A stretch of DNA of 18,247 bases, from contig JAEYXX010000030.1 of assembly GCA_023431055.1 (NCBI GenBank), positions 1-18,247 on the forward strand, in the 5' to 3' direction. Below the pieces are notes generated by a model. The model saw only the letters and a list, made by a program, of their open reading frames with translations. It did not search any database and was not told the DNA's origin. Positions 1-10,265 of this stretch are shown one piece after another. The stretch is from Pseudomonadota bacterium. Lineage in GTDB: Bacteria > Pseudomonadota > Gammaproteobacteria > Pseudomonadales > Pseudomonadaceae. Made by a program: the position numbers and the translations under genes. The stretch's first letter is position 1, and every line of letters starts with the position of its first letter.

Positions 1-2
1 GC

Positions 3-863
3 GCCAAGCCGGAAGATCAGGGCGCTGGCGACCAGGGCCTGATGTTCGGCTACGCCAGCAACGAAACCGACGTGCTGATGCCGGCACCGATCTGCTTCTC
101 GCACCGCCTGGTCGAGCGTCAGGCCGAGGCGCGCAAGTCCGGCCTGCTGCCGTGGCTGCGCCCGGATGCCAAATCCCAGGTCACCTGCCGCTACGAGAAC
201 GGCAAGGTCGCGGCCATCGACGCGGTGGTGCTGTCCACTCAGCACAACCCTGAAGTGAAGTACGACGACCTGCGCGACGGCGTGATGGAGCTGATCGTCA
301 AGCACGTGCTGCCGGCCGAACTGCTGCACAAGGACACCCAGTACCACATCAACCCGACCGGCCAGTTCATCATCGGTGGCCCGGTGGGCGACTGCGGCCT
401 GACCGGGCGCAAGATCATCGTCGACAGCTACGGTGGCATGGCCCGTCACGGCGGCGGCGCCTTCTCCGGCAAGGACCCGTCCAAGGTCGACCGCAGCGCC
501 GCCTACGCCGGCCGCTACGTGGCCAAGAACATCGTTGCTGCCGGCCTGGCCGAGCGCTGCGAGATCCAGGTGTCCTACGCCATCGGCGTGGCCCAGCCGA
601 CCTCCATCTCGATCAACACCTTCGGCACCCACAAGATCGCCGAAGACAAGATCATCAAACTGGTGCGTGACGTGTTCGACCTGCGCCCCTACGCCATCAC
701 CAAGATGCTCGACCTGCTGCACCCGATGTATCAGGACACCGCTGCCTATGGCCACTTCGGCCGCACGCCGCAGTCCAAGACCGTCGGCGACGACAGCTTC
801 ACCACCTTCACCTGGGAACGCACCGACAAGGCTGCCGACCTACGCGCCGCTGCCGGCCTGTAA
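3..863 (+). CDS. metK: S-adenosylmethionine synthetase (methionine adenosyltransferase), C-terminal part; 5' end lies before the window
   Basis: MetK makes S-adenosylmethionine from methionine and ATP in the cytoplasm, the entry to the methyl cycle that ahcY and metF serve further along. The frame is already open at base 3, and the visible 286 residues are the central and C-terminal domains. The start reads [12 protein letters not shown], a signature of the family. [19 protein letters not shown], with its phosphate-binding glycines and lysines, is the second signature. From memory the full family protein is about 396 residues, so roughly 110 N-terminal residues are missing. The ATG at 42 is an internal methionine of that signature, not the start. 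The stop at 861-863 is followed at once by a strong terminator hairpin, so metK ends its transcript. Identification is essentially certain. Confidence 0.97.
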   Translation, partial: AKPEDQGAGDQGLMFGYASNETDVLMPAPICFSHRLVERQAEARKSGLLPWLRPDAKSQVTCRYENGKVAAIDAVVLSTQHNPEVKYDDLRDGVMELIVKHVLPAELLHKDTQYHINPTGQFIIGGPVGDCGLTGRKIIVDSYGGMARHGGGAFSGKDPSKVDRSAAYAGRYVAKNIVAAGLAERCEIQVSYAIGVAQPTSISINTFGTHKIAEDKIIKLVRDVFDLRPYAITKMLDLLHPMYQDTAAYGHFGRTPQSKTVGDDSFTTFTWERTDKAADLRAAAGL

Positions 864-875
864 GCTCCTGAAAAC

Positions 876-911
876 AAAAAGCCCCGCCAGATCGCTCTGG
901 CGGGGCTTTTT
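876..911. terminator. Bidirectional intrinsic terminator between metK and the convergent small exported protein gene
   Basis: A perfect 15-bp stem (876-890 with 897-911) with the 6-base loop ATCGCT. The core GCCCCGCCAG/CTGGCGGGGC is flanked by five A on the left and five T on the right. It therefore carries a U-tract in either direction and can end both metK (+) and the minus-strand gene that stops at 926. Confidence 0.93.
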
Positions 912-925
912 CGTGCCTGGACGGC

Positions 926-1237
926 TTATTTGCCGAACATCGAACTCAGGCCCTTGAGTGCATCCTTGGTAGCGCTCAGCTGGTCGGGTGTAGCAGCCTG
1001 AGTGGAAGTCTCGGCCTCGGCGGCCAGACGCTCGCAACCGCCATCGAGGGCAGCCAGGTTTTCATTGGCCTTTTCGTTGCCAGCCAGTGCTGCCAACTGC
1101 TTGAGCTGAGCCAGACCGTCCTGATTAGCAGCCATCTGCTCCTGGCACTTGGCCTGGAGCGAGGCGACTTCGGCAGCGTGGGAAGACAGGCAAGCGAAGG
1201 CCAGAACGGCGAAACAGGCAACGGAAGCAATACGCAT
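926..1237 (-). CDS. Small exported (periplasmic) protein of unknown function, 103 aa
   Basis: I do not recognise a named family. The product starts MRIASVACFAVLAFACLSSHA, a clear signal peptide with likely cleavage after SHA (residue 21). The mature protein is about 82 residues, mostly helical, rich in Ala, Gln and Glu, with exactly two cysteines (C31 and C68) that could form a disulfide. The frame is open upstream to 1327, but the ATG at 1237 is chosen because it begins the signal peptide and has AGAGG eight bases before it. The gene converges on metK and shares its terminator. A periplasmic location is well supported; function is unknown. Upstream, 1238-1455 is a divergent intergenic stretch shared with ligB. 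Confidence 0.8.
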   Translation of the reverse strand: MRIASVACFAVLAFACLSSHAAEVASLQAKCQEQMAANQDGLAQLKQLAALAGNEKANENLAALDGGCERLAAEAETSTQAATPDQLSATKDALKGLSSMFGK

Positions 1238-1260
1238 TGTGAAGACCTCTATGGGTTTGA

Positions 1261-3150
<1,890 letters not shown>

Positions 3151-3233
3151 GGCGCAATCGCCAGCGGCTCAATCGGATCGAACCTCCCACCCTCGGCAGG
3201 GTCACTTCGAAAGAGACCTGACGAGGACAGACC

Positions 3234-3629
3234 ATGATTCGCCAAACCGCTGTGCTTGGCCTGCTGCTGGCGGCCAACCTGAACATCACGCCCCTGCTCG
3301 CCGCCGACGGCGAAGGTGGCTGCGCCGTCAAACGCCAAGTGCTTCAGGACAAGATCGAAGCCGCGCAGCAGAGCGGCAACTCCCAGGAGCTGGATGGGCT
3401 GCGGAGAGCGCTGGGCAATGTCGATGCCCATTGCGATGACGCGTCGCTGCATGAGGAGCGCCTGGCCAGCGTCAAGGAAGCGCGTGAGGAAGTGCAGGAG
3501 CGCGAAAAGGACCTGCGCGAAGCCATGGGCACCGGCGACCAGGAGAAGATCGCCAAGCATCAGGCCAGGCTGGCCGAGGCGCGCGCAGAACTGGAACAGG
3601 CCGAAGCCGAAGCGAACGCCGATCAGTAG
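3234..3629 (+). CDS. DUF1090 family periplasmic protein (YqjC-like), 131 aa
   Basis: The product has a signal peptide (residues 1 to about 23, ending TPLLA) and then the DUF1090 pattern: C30-A-x-K, an amphipathic helix, GLRRAL, and a second cysteine at C67 in AHCDDASL. From about residue 75 to the end it is an almost continuous charged coiled-coil helix rich in Glu, Arg and Ala. E. coli YqjC belongs to this family; its function is not established. The ATG has GAGGA six bases upstream. The gene follows ligB in the same direction without a visible terminator, so co-transcription is possible. Its last seven bases overlap the end of the convergent cytochrome gene. Family assignment is confident; role unknown. 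Confidence 0.88.
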   Translation: MIRQTAVLGLLLAANLNITPLLAADGEGGCAVKRQVLQDKIEAAQQSGNSQELDGLRRALGNVDAHCDDASLHEERLASVKEAREEVQEREKDLREAMGTGDQEKIAKHQARLAEARAELEQAEAEANADQ

Positions 3630-4072
3630 GCGCGAAACGCCTTGTGGCAGGCCTCGCAGCTGTCCTCGACGGCCTGCATCGCAGGCTCCAGCGCGGAGCG
3701 GCGTAGCGGCGGTGCCGTCGTCGCCTGCACCAGCGCTGCGGTGGCCTGCTCCAGATCGCGCGCCATTTTCTGGAACTGCTCCTGGCGCTGCCAGAGCTCG
3801 GGATTGGCCTTGCTGCGCTCGTCATCGGCCACCGCCGGGAAGTGCTGCCAGGGCTCGCGCGACAGACGATCCAGCTCGGCAGCACCGGCGATGAACCCGG
3901 CTTCGTCGTAGGGAATTCGATTGCGCAGCATGCCGCCGAGATCCTCGCTGACCCTCAGCATCTCCTTGAACAACGCCTGGCGCTTGCCCAGCGGCGAGTC
4001 GGGATCAACCCCGCCACAGGCGGCCAAAGTCAGGCAGACGCAGGTGAGCAGCAGGCATTTCTTCAGAGCCAT
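3623..4072 (-). CDS. Lipoprotein cytochrome c' / c-556-type (class II cytochrome c), 149 aa
   Basis: The N-terminus MALKKCLLLTCVCLTLAAC ends in a lipobox (LTLAAC, lipidated Cys19), so the protein is predicted to be membrane-anchored in the periplasm. The body is helical, and the haem-binding CEACH motif (C139, C142, H143) sits six residues from the C-terminus, the hallmark position in cytochrome c'-like proteins. Met38 in the first helix is a possible sixth ligand. A GTG at 4078 is in frame, but ATG 4072 is preferred because GGAAG lies eight bases before it and only two bases before the GTG. It probably carries electrons or binds gas in the periplasm; the partner is not evident from context. 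The tail overlaps the DUF1090 gene by 7 bp. Confidence 0.85.
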   Translation of the reverse strand: MALKKCLLLTCVCLTLAACGGVDPDSPLGKRQALFKEMLRVSEDLGGMLRNRIPYDEAGFIAGAAELDRLSREPWQHFPAVADDERSKANPELWQRQEQFQKMARDLEQATAALVQATTAPPLRRSALEPAMQAVEDSCEACHKAFRAY

Positions 4073-4182
4073 CGACACGACTTCCGGTTAGCAGGGGCCG
4101 CCAGTATCGCGGCTCACACCGGCCGGGCCAAGCGACCTCTTGTCACAACAGCTGTCCGGCCTGCACGGCAGTCAGCCGGCGT

Positions 4183-4572
4183 TCAGCTGGCGGATACCAC
4201 GAACAACGCCACGATCAGCCCCATACCGGCGAACCATACCAGCGACCGCACCGGCCCCCAGTCGGCCAGGTAGCAGACGAAGTACAGCAGGCGACTGACG
4301 ATGAACGCCACGGCCAACTGGTCGAGCAGGGCCTGCTCGGCGCCACCGGCCTGGTGAGCGATGATCACCGCGGCGGCGAACGCAGGCGTCACCTCGAAGC
4401 CGTTGAGCTGAGCGTTGTTGGCGCGTTTGCGCCAGCCGTCCAGGGTACTCAGGAACGCCCGCGGATCCTGATTGGCACGCGGCCCATAGCCGGGGCCGAG
4501 AAATTTGGCAGTGGCTGTGCTCAGATAGGGCAGAAGGATGGCGATCAGTACGCACCAGTAGGCGAGGGTCAT
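4183..4572 (-). CDS. MAPEG family integral membrane protein, 129 aa
   Basis: A small protein with about four hydrophobic segments: residues 3-20, about 62-75, about 85-103 and 107-127. The first is followed by the polar stretch GPGYGPRANQDPRAF, and the next segment is preceded by RANNAQLNGFEVTPAFAAAV. This matches bacterial MAPEG proteins (membrane-associated proteins in eicosanoid and glutathione metabolism), where the NAQLNxFE-like motif is conserved. Bacterial members mostly have no assigned substrate, so glutathione-dependent activity is only a family-level suggestion. The ATG at 4572 has GGAG five bases upstream. The gene is divergent from ahcY, sharing a 328-bp intergenic region, and lies 110 bp upstream of the cytochrome gene on the same strand. 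Confidence 0.85.
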   Translation of the reverse strand: MTLAYWCVLIAILLPYLSTATAKFLGPGYGPRANQDPRAFLSTLDGWRKRANNAQLNGFEVTPAFAAAVIIAHQAGGAEQALLDQLAVAFIVSRLLYFVCYLADWGPVRSLVWFAGMGLIVALFVVSAS

Positions 4573-4635
4573 GGAAGCTCCGCAATTTGCTCGAGAAAGT
4601 ACGCAGCTTGTGCGCTCGTCAGTTCAAGGTCCATG

Positions 4636-6292
<1,657 letters not shown>

Positions 6293-6297
6293 GGCCC

Positions 6298-6369
6298 CAG
6301 GCTTCAGGCCGCAAGCTGCAGGCGAGAGTCTTCGCCTGCAGCCTGTAGCCTGCAGCCTGTAGCCCGAAG
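6298..6369. repeat. Palindromic intergenic repeat element, copy 1 (ahcY-metF), with an internal 14-bp tandem duplication
   Basis: The left end CAGGCTTCAGGCCGCA (6298-6313) is identical to 17532-17547. The right end GCCTGTAGCCCGAAG (6355-6369) matches 17584-17598 at 14 of 15 bases. Inside, GCTGCAGGCGA (6315-6325) and TCGCCTGCAGC (6332-6342) form an 11-bp stem with a 6-base loop. GCCTGCAGCCTGTA is present twice in tandem (6334-6347, 6348-6361). The right edge runs into the metF Shine-Dalgarno, GAAGGA at 6366-6371. No U-tract follows the stem. Confidence 0.75.
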
Positions 6370-6378
6370 GAATTTCCC

Positions 6379-7224
6379 ATGTCTCAAGAACGCCGCTACA
6401 GCTTCGAATTCTTCCCCACCAAGACCGAAGCCGGGCATGAAAAACTGATGGACGTAGCGCGCCAACTGGCGGCCTACAAGCCCGATTTCTTCTCCTGCAC
6501 CTATGGTGCCGGTGGCTCCACCCGCGACCGCACGCTCAACACCGTGCTGCAACTCGATGGCGAAGTGAAGGTGCCGACCGCGCCGCACCTGTCCTGCGTC
6601 GGCGACAGCAAGGCCGAGCTGCTCGAACTGCTCAACCTGTACAAGAATGCCGGCATCAAGCGCATCGTCGCCCTGCGCGGCGACCTGCCTTCGGGCATGG
6701 GCATGGCCAGCGGCGAGCTGCGCTACGCCAACGAGCTGGTCGAGTTCATCCGCACTGAAACCGGTGATCACTTCCATATCGAAGTGGCTGCCTACCCGGA
6801 GATGCACCCGCAGGCGCGCGACTTCGAGAGCGATATCGCCAACTTCGTGCGCAAGGCCAAGGCCGGTGCCGACAGCGCCATCACCCAGTACTTCTTCAAC
6901 GCCGCCAGCTACTTCTACTTCGTCGAGCGCGTGCGCAAGCTGGGTGTAGATATACCGGTGGTGCCGGGCATCATGCCGATCACCAACTACAGCAAGCTGG
7001 CGCGCTTCTCCGACGCCTGCGGTGCCGAGATCCCTCGCTGGGTGCGCAAGCAGCTGGAAGCCTACGGCGACGACAGCGACAGCATTCTCGCCTTCGGCGA
7101 GCAGGTGATCACCGAAATGTGCGAACGCCTGCTGCAAGGTGGCGCGCCGGGCCTGCACTTCTACAGCATGAACCTGGCTGGTCCCAGCCTGGCCATCTGG
7201 AACAACCTCGATCTCAAACGCTGA
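6379..7224 (+). CDS. metF: 5,10-methylenetetrahydrofolate reductase
   Basis: MetF is a cytoplasmic FAD enzyme that reduces methylene-THF to 5-methyl-THF, the methyl donor that turns homocysteine (the AhcY product) back into methionine. The 281-residue product is close to the E. coli length (296, from memory). It starts with SFEFFPTKTEAG, where Glu10 corresponds to the catalytic glutamate; the family usually has FFPPK, so Thr14 is a small deviation. It continues with CTYGAGGSTRDRT, HLSCVG, ALRGDLP, and a C-terminal GLHFYSMN typical of the barrel end. ATG 6379 has GAAGGA seven bases upstream, partly supplied by the preceding repeat element. A 9-bp hairpin follows the stop, then an exported protein gene. 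Confidence 0.96.
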   Translation: MSQERRYSFEFFPTKTEAGHEKLMDVARQLAAYKPDFFSCTYGAGGSTRDRTLNTVLQLDGEVKVPTAPHLSCVGDSKAELLELLNLYKNAGIKRIVALRGDLPSGMGMASGELRYANELVEFIRTETGDHFHIEVAAYPEMHPQARDFESDIANFVRKAKAGADSAITQYFFNAASYFYFVERVRKLGVDIPVVPGIMPITNYSKLARFSDACGAEIPRWVRKQLEAYGDDSDSILAFGEQVITEMCERLLQGGAPGLHFYSMNLAGPSLAIWNNLDLKR

Positions 7225-7230
7225 CGGGCA

Positions 7231-7251
7231 GGGAGCCGCGCAGCGGCTCCC
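7231..7251 (+). other. Strong hairpin after metF without U-tract
   Basis: GGGAGCCGC (7231-7239) and GCGGCTCCC (7243-7251) pair perfectly around the 3-base loop GCA, seven bases after the metF stop and 20 before the next start. No run of T follows, so it is unlikely to be a classical intrinsic terminator. It could protect the metF mRNA 3' end or dampen readthrough into the next gene. Confidence 0.6.
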
Positions 7252-7270
7252 GCGCTCAAGGATGAGCCCT

Positions 7271-9433
7271 ATGACAATCAAGCGCCTCCTTCCCCTCGCC
7301 CTGCTCTGCAGCCTGCATGCGCCAGCCGCGCTGGCCAGCTCCGACATGACCTGCACACCGAGCTGGAAGCTGATCTCGGACCAGCTCTCGGGGTGCAACA
7401 ACCTGGCCTTCCTCAGCCCCGGCAACGACAGCCGCGTCAACCTGCAGTTGCTGCTCGACGATGCCGGCCACCTGAAGCTGACCCGCGAACCGCTGGCACT
7501 CGACGGCTACGAATACGGCTACGGCCTGGTGCCCTTCAGCCTCGGCATGCTCGACCCGAGCCGCGCCCGTAGCGAGGCGGCCGAGGCAGACCAGCAAGGC
7601 GTCGACCCGGACCTGGCGTATCTGACCGAGGCCCTGCAACGCCTGGGCATCGACAGCGAAGTGGATGCCTTCGCCGTGCACCATTTCGCCGAAGGCGAGG
7701 GCAATCGCTGCCGCAGCAACGATCTGCAGGCCATGCGCGGCTTCGTCGATGCCCTCGTCGCCACGCCGGATCTGGCCGCGAGCGAAGCGCAGGCGCTGGC
7801 CCGCTCGCGGCGCAGCCTGCTGAGCCTATGCGGCGAGGGTGATCCGCAAGCAGAGGACATCCTGCCGCCGGCGACGCAGCTGCAGTCGCCCGCTGCCCAG
7901 GTCTTCGGCGACTACCTGCGCGGCGCCGACGCCTTCTATCGCGGCGACTTTGGCCAGGCCCACGAGCGCTTCACCGAGCTGGCCGCGAGCGAACAGCCCT
8001 GGCTGCGCGCAACCGCCCAATACCTGCTCGGTCGCGTCGCGCTGAACCAGGCGCAACTGAATGCCTTCGACGAGTACGGTTTCTTCAGCCCGGAGCAGGT
8101 GGATAAAACCAGCCTCGATTCCAGCGCAAAGTCCTTCGAGCAGTATCTGACGAACTATCCACAGGGCCTCTACAGCGACTCGGCGCGCGGCCTGCAACGC
8201 CGCGTGTATTGGCTCGCCGGCGACACCCGGCGTTTCGCCGAAGCATTCGCTCAGCAATTCGAGCGTGGCGCGCAGCAGGTCGACATGCCCGCACTGATCG
8301 AGGAGCTGGACGGCAAGCTGCTGCCCAGCCTCGCCCCGGATGCCATCGAAGACCCGCTGCTGCTGGCCATGGTCGACCTGATCCAGCTGCGCGATCCCGG
8401 CAGCAACCGCGAGCCGCGCCTGCCCCTCGAGCAACTGCAGGCGCAGCAGCCGCGCTTCGCCAGTCAGCCCGGCCTGCACGCCTACCTGGTCGCGGCCTGG
8501 CATTTCTACCGCGGCGGCGATGCCCAGCAGACTCTCGCTGCCCTGCCGGATGCCGGCTCCGGTCCGATGAATGCCCTCGCCTTCAGCCAGGAAACCCTGC
8601 GCGGCCTGGCGCTGGAAGCCAAGGGTGAGCAAGCAGCGGCGCTGCAGCACTGGCAGACGCTGCTGGCGCGTAGTGAAGACCCGCTGCAGCGCGCCCAGCT
8701 GCAGCTGGCCCTGGCCTTGAGCTATGAACGCAGTGGCGAGCTTAACAAGGTGTTCGCCGCCGACTCACCGATCAACACCGCGCCGATTCGTGAGCGCCTG
8801 CTGGCCTATGGCGCCGGCCCCGAGCTGCTGCGTCAGCAAGCCGGCAACGACCAGGCTCCGGCAGGCGAGCGCGCAACCGCGCTGTACACCCTGCTCTATC
8901 GTGATCTGGATTACGGTCGCTACGCCGACTTCCTCAGCGATTTCGCGCAGTTCCCGTACAAGCCGACACAGCCTGCGCAGCGCCTGGATCCTGGCCTGTT
9001 CGCCTGGAGCGGCGGCAGCGATGCCGGCTATGCCTGCCCGAGCCTGGTCAGGATCGCCGAACGCCTCGCCGCCAATGCCGAGGACGCCCAGGGTATGCTG
9101 TGCCTGGGCGACTTCATCCGCGTCCACGGCCTCGACGATCACTGGCTGAATCGCCCTCCGGCGACTGGTGAACTGGGCAGCGCACCGAGCCAGTTCCAGG
9201 GTGCGTCCTTTTCCCGCCTGGCTGCCTACCAACTGCTGCTGACAGCGCCGCAGGTCAGCCGCGAGGACAAGGCCTACGCGCTGTTCCGCGCGATCAACTG
9301 CTATGCGCCCAGCGGCTACAACAGCTGCGATGGCCAGGACATCAGCAAGGACCAGCGCAAGCAGTGGTTCCAGACCCTCAAGCGCAGCTACGCGGACACC
9401 CAGTGGGCGCAGCGACTCAAGTATTACTGGTAG
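7271..9433 (+). CDS. Large exported TPR-like protein of unknown function, 720 aa
   Basis: I do not recognise a named gene. The N-terminus MTIKRLLPLALLCSLHAPAALA is a signal peptide with likely cleavage near residue 22, so the protein is predicted to be periplasmic. Helical TPR-like repeats are visible: FGDYLRGADAFYRGDFGQAHERF (about 212-234), then a segment containing YLLGRVALNQAQ (251-262), and a YbgF/BamD-like FEQYLTNYPQGLYSDSARG (289-307). A further solenoid continues to the C-terminus. Cysteines occur in pairs near both ends (C28/C42; CYAPSGYNSC near the end). ATG 7271 is preferred over ATG 7262 because AAGGA lies eight bases before it. It follows metF by 46 bp and overlaps the DUF3142 gene, so the two are probably translated together. 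Confidence 0.75.
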   Translation: MTIKRLLPLALLCSLHAPAALASSDMTCTPSWKLISDQLSGCNNLAFLSPGNDSRVNLQLLLDDAGHLKLTREPLALDGYEYGYGLVPFSLGMLDPSRARSEAAEADQQGVDPDLAYLTEALQRLGIDSEVDAFAVHHFAEGEGNRCRSNDLQAMRGFVDALVATPDLAASEAQALARSRRSLLSLCGEGDPQAEDILPPATQLQSPAAQVFGDYLRGADAFYRGDFGQAHERFTELAASEQPWLRATAQYLLGRVALNQAQLNAFDEYGFFSPEQVDKTSLDSSAKSFEQYLTNYPQGLYSDSARGLQRRVYWLAGDTRRFAEAFAQQFERGAQQVDMPALIEELDGKLLPSLAPDAIEDPLLLAMVDLIQLRDPGSNREPRLPLEQLQAQQPRFASQPGLHAYLVAAWHFYRGGDAQQTLAALPDAGSGPMNALAFSQETLRGLALEAKGEQAAALQHWQTLLARSEDPLQRAQLQLALALSYERSGELNKVFAADSPINTAPIRERLLAYGAGPELLRQQAGNDQAPAGERATALYTLLYRDLDYGRYADFLSDFAQFPYKPTQPAQRLDPGLFAWSGGSDAGYACPSLVRIAERLAANAEDAQGMLCLGDFIRVHGLDDHWLNRPPATGELGSAPSQFQGASFSRLAAYQLLLTAPQVSREDKAYALFRAINCYAPSGYNSCDGQDISKDQRKQWFQTLKRSYADTQWAQRLKYYW

Positions 9434-10167
9434 GCCTGCTCCTGCTTGCAGCCGGCCTGCCGGCGCAGGCCGCGCGCGTCGACGCCAGCGAGCATCAGGC
9501 ATTCTGGCTGTGGGCCGGCGTGACGCCACAGCCGGTGCTGGCCCGGGCCCGTACGCTGTACGTGCTGCAGGGGCAGATCGATGGTCCGCGCCGCGCCGGC
9601 GATCCACCGGCACGCATGCAGGCACAGAACCCCGCCACGCCCAGGCTGTCGAAGGACGTCGAGCTCTGGGTGGTGTATCGCGCGCATACCCTGGACTGGA
9701 ACGAGGAAGTGTTCGCCCTGCTGCTGAGCCAATTGCAGCGCTGGCAGCGTTCCGGCAACCGGGTCAGCGGGGTGCAGATCGACTTCGATGCGCAAACCCT
9801 GCGCCTGGATCGTTACGCGGCCTTCCTCGAAGACCTGCGCCAGCGCCTGCCGCGGCAATATCGCCTGAGCATCACCGGCCTGCTGGACTGGGCCGGCAAC
9901 GCCGACCCGGCGGCGCTCAATCGCCTGGCCGGGGTGGTCGATGAGGTGGTGATGCAAACCTACCAGGGCCGCCACAGCATCGCCGGCTACCAGCGCTACC
10001 TGCCGAGCATCGCGCGGCTGCAGTTGCCGTTTCGCATCGGCCTGATACAAAACGGCGAATGGCAGGCGCCGGATTACCTGCAAAGCAGCCCCTGGTTCCG
10101 CGGCTATGTGGTATTTCTGCTGAACCCGAGCGAACCCGCGACCGACACACCAGCGGCCAGACGCTGA
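9403..10167 (+). CDS. DUF3142 domain protein, exported, about 254 aa
   Basis: After a signal peptide (LLVGLLLLAAGLPAQA) the product shows the DUF3142 pattern: an early FWLWAG, then LWVVYRAHTLDW, GVQIDFDAQT, YRLSITGLLDW, EVVMQTYQGR and FRIGLIQNGEW. Evenly spaced strand motifs with acidic ends (VQIDFDA) resemble a TIM-barrel glycoside-hydrolase-like fold, but no activity is established for this family. No ATG fits. GTG 9403 is chosen because it places the signal peptide at the N-terminus; GTG 9364 is the alternative. Either way the gene overlaps the end of the TPR gene (by 31 bp from 9403), suggesting translational coupling. Start uncertain, family fairly sure. Confidence 0.72.
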   Translation: MGAATQVLLVGLLLLAAGLPAQAARVDASEHQAFWLWAGVTPQPVLARARTLYVLQGQIDGPRRAGDPPARMQAQNPATPRLSKDVELWVVYRAHTLDWNEEVFALLLSQLQRWQRSGNRVSGVQIDFDAQTLRLDRYAAFLEDLRQRLPRQYRLSITGLLDWAGNADPAALNRLAGVVDEVVMQTYQGRHSIAGYQRYLPSIARLQLPFRIGLIQNGEWQAPDYLQSSPWFRGYVVFLLNPSEPATDTPAARR

Positions 10168-10222
10168 TCCTCATCAACCGAACACCGCAAAACCCGCTGC
10201 GACAACGATCTCGAATTCCCTC

Positions 10223-10241
10223 CGCGCCGGCTTTTGGCGCG
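10223..10241 (+). other. Hairpin in the ppnN leader
   Basis: CGCGCC (10223-10228) and GGCGCG (10236-10241) form a 6-bp stem with loop GGCTTTT, 24 bases before the ppnN ATG. It separates the DUF3142 gene from ppnN. No U-tract follows. Role unknown. Confidence 0.4.
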
Positions 10242-10265
10242 AGCTTGCCACCAGGAACACACTTC

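Noticed and set aside
6315..6342. Stem between ahcY and metF as a transcription terminator
   Set aside because: An 11-bp stem is present but no U-tract follows on either side. It is better explained as part of the repeat element.
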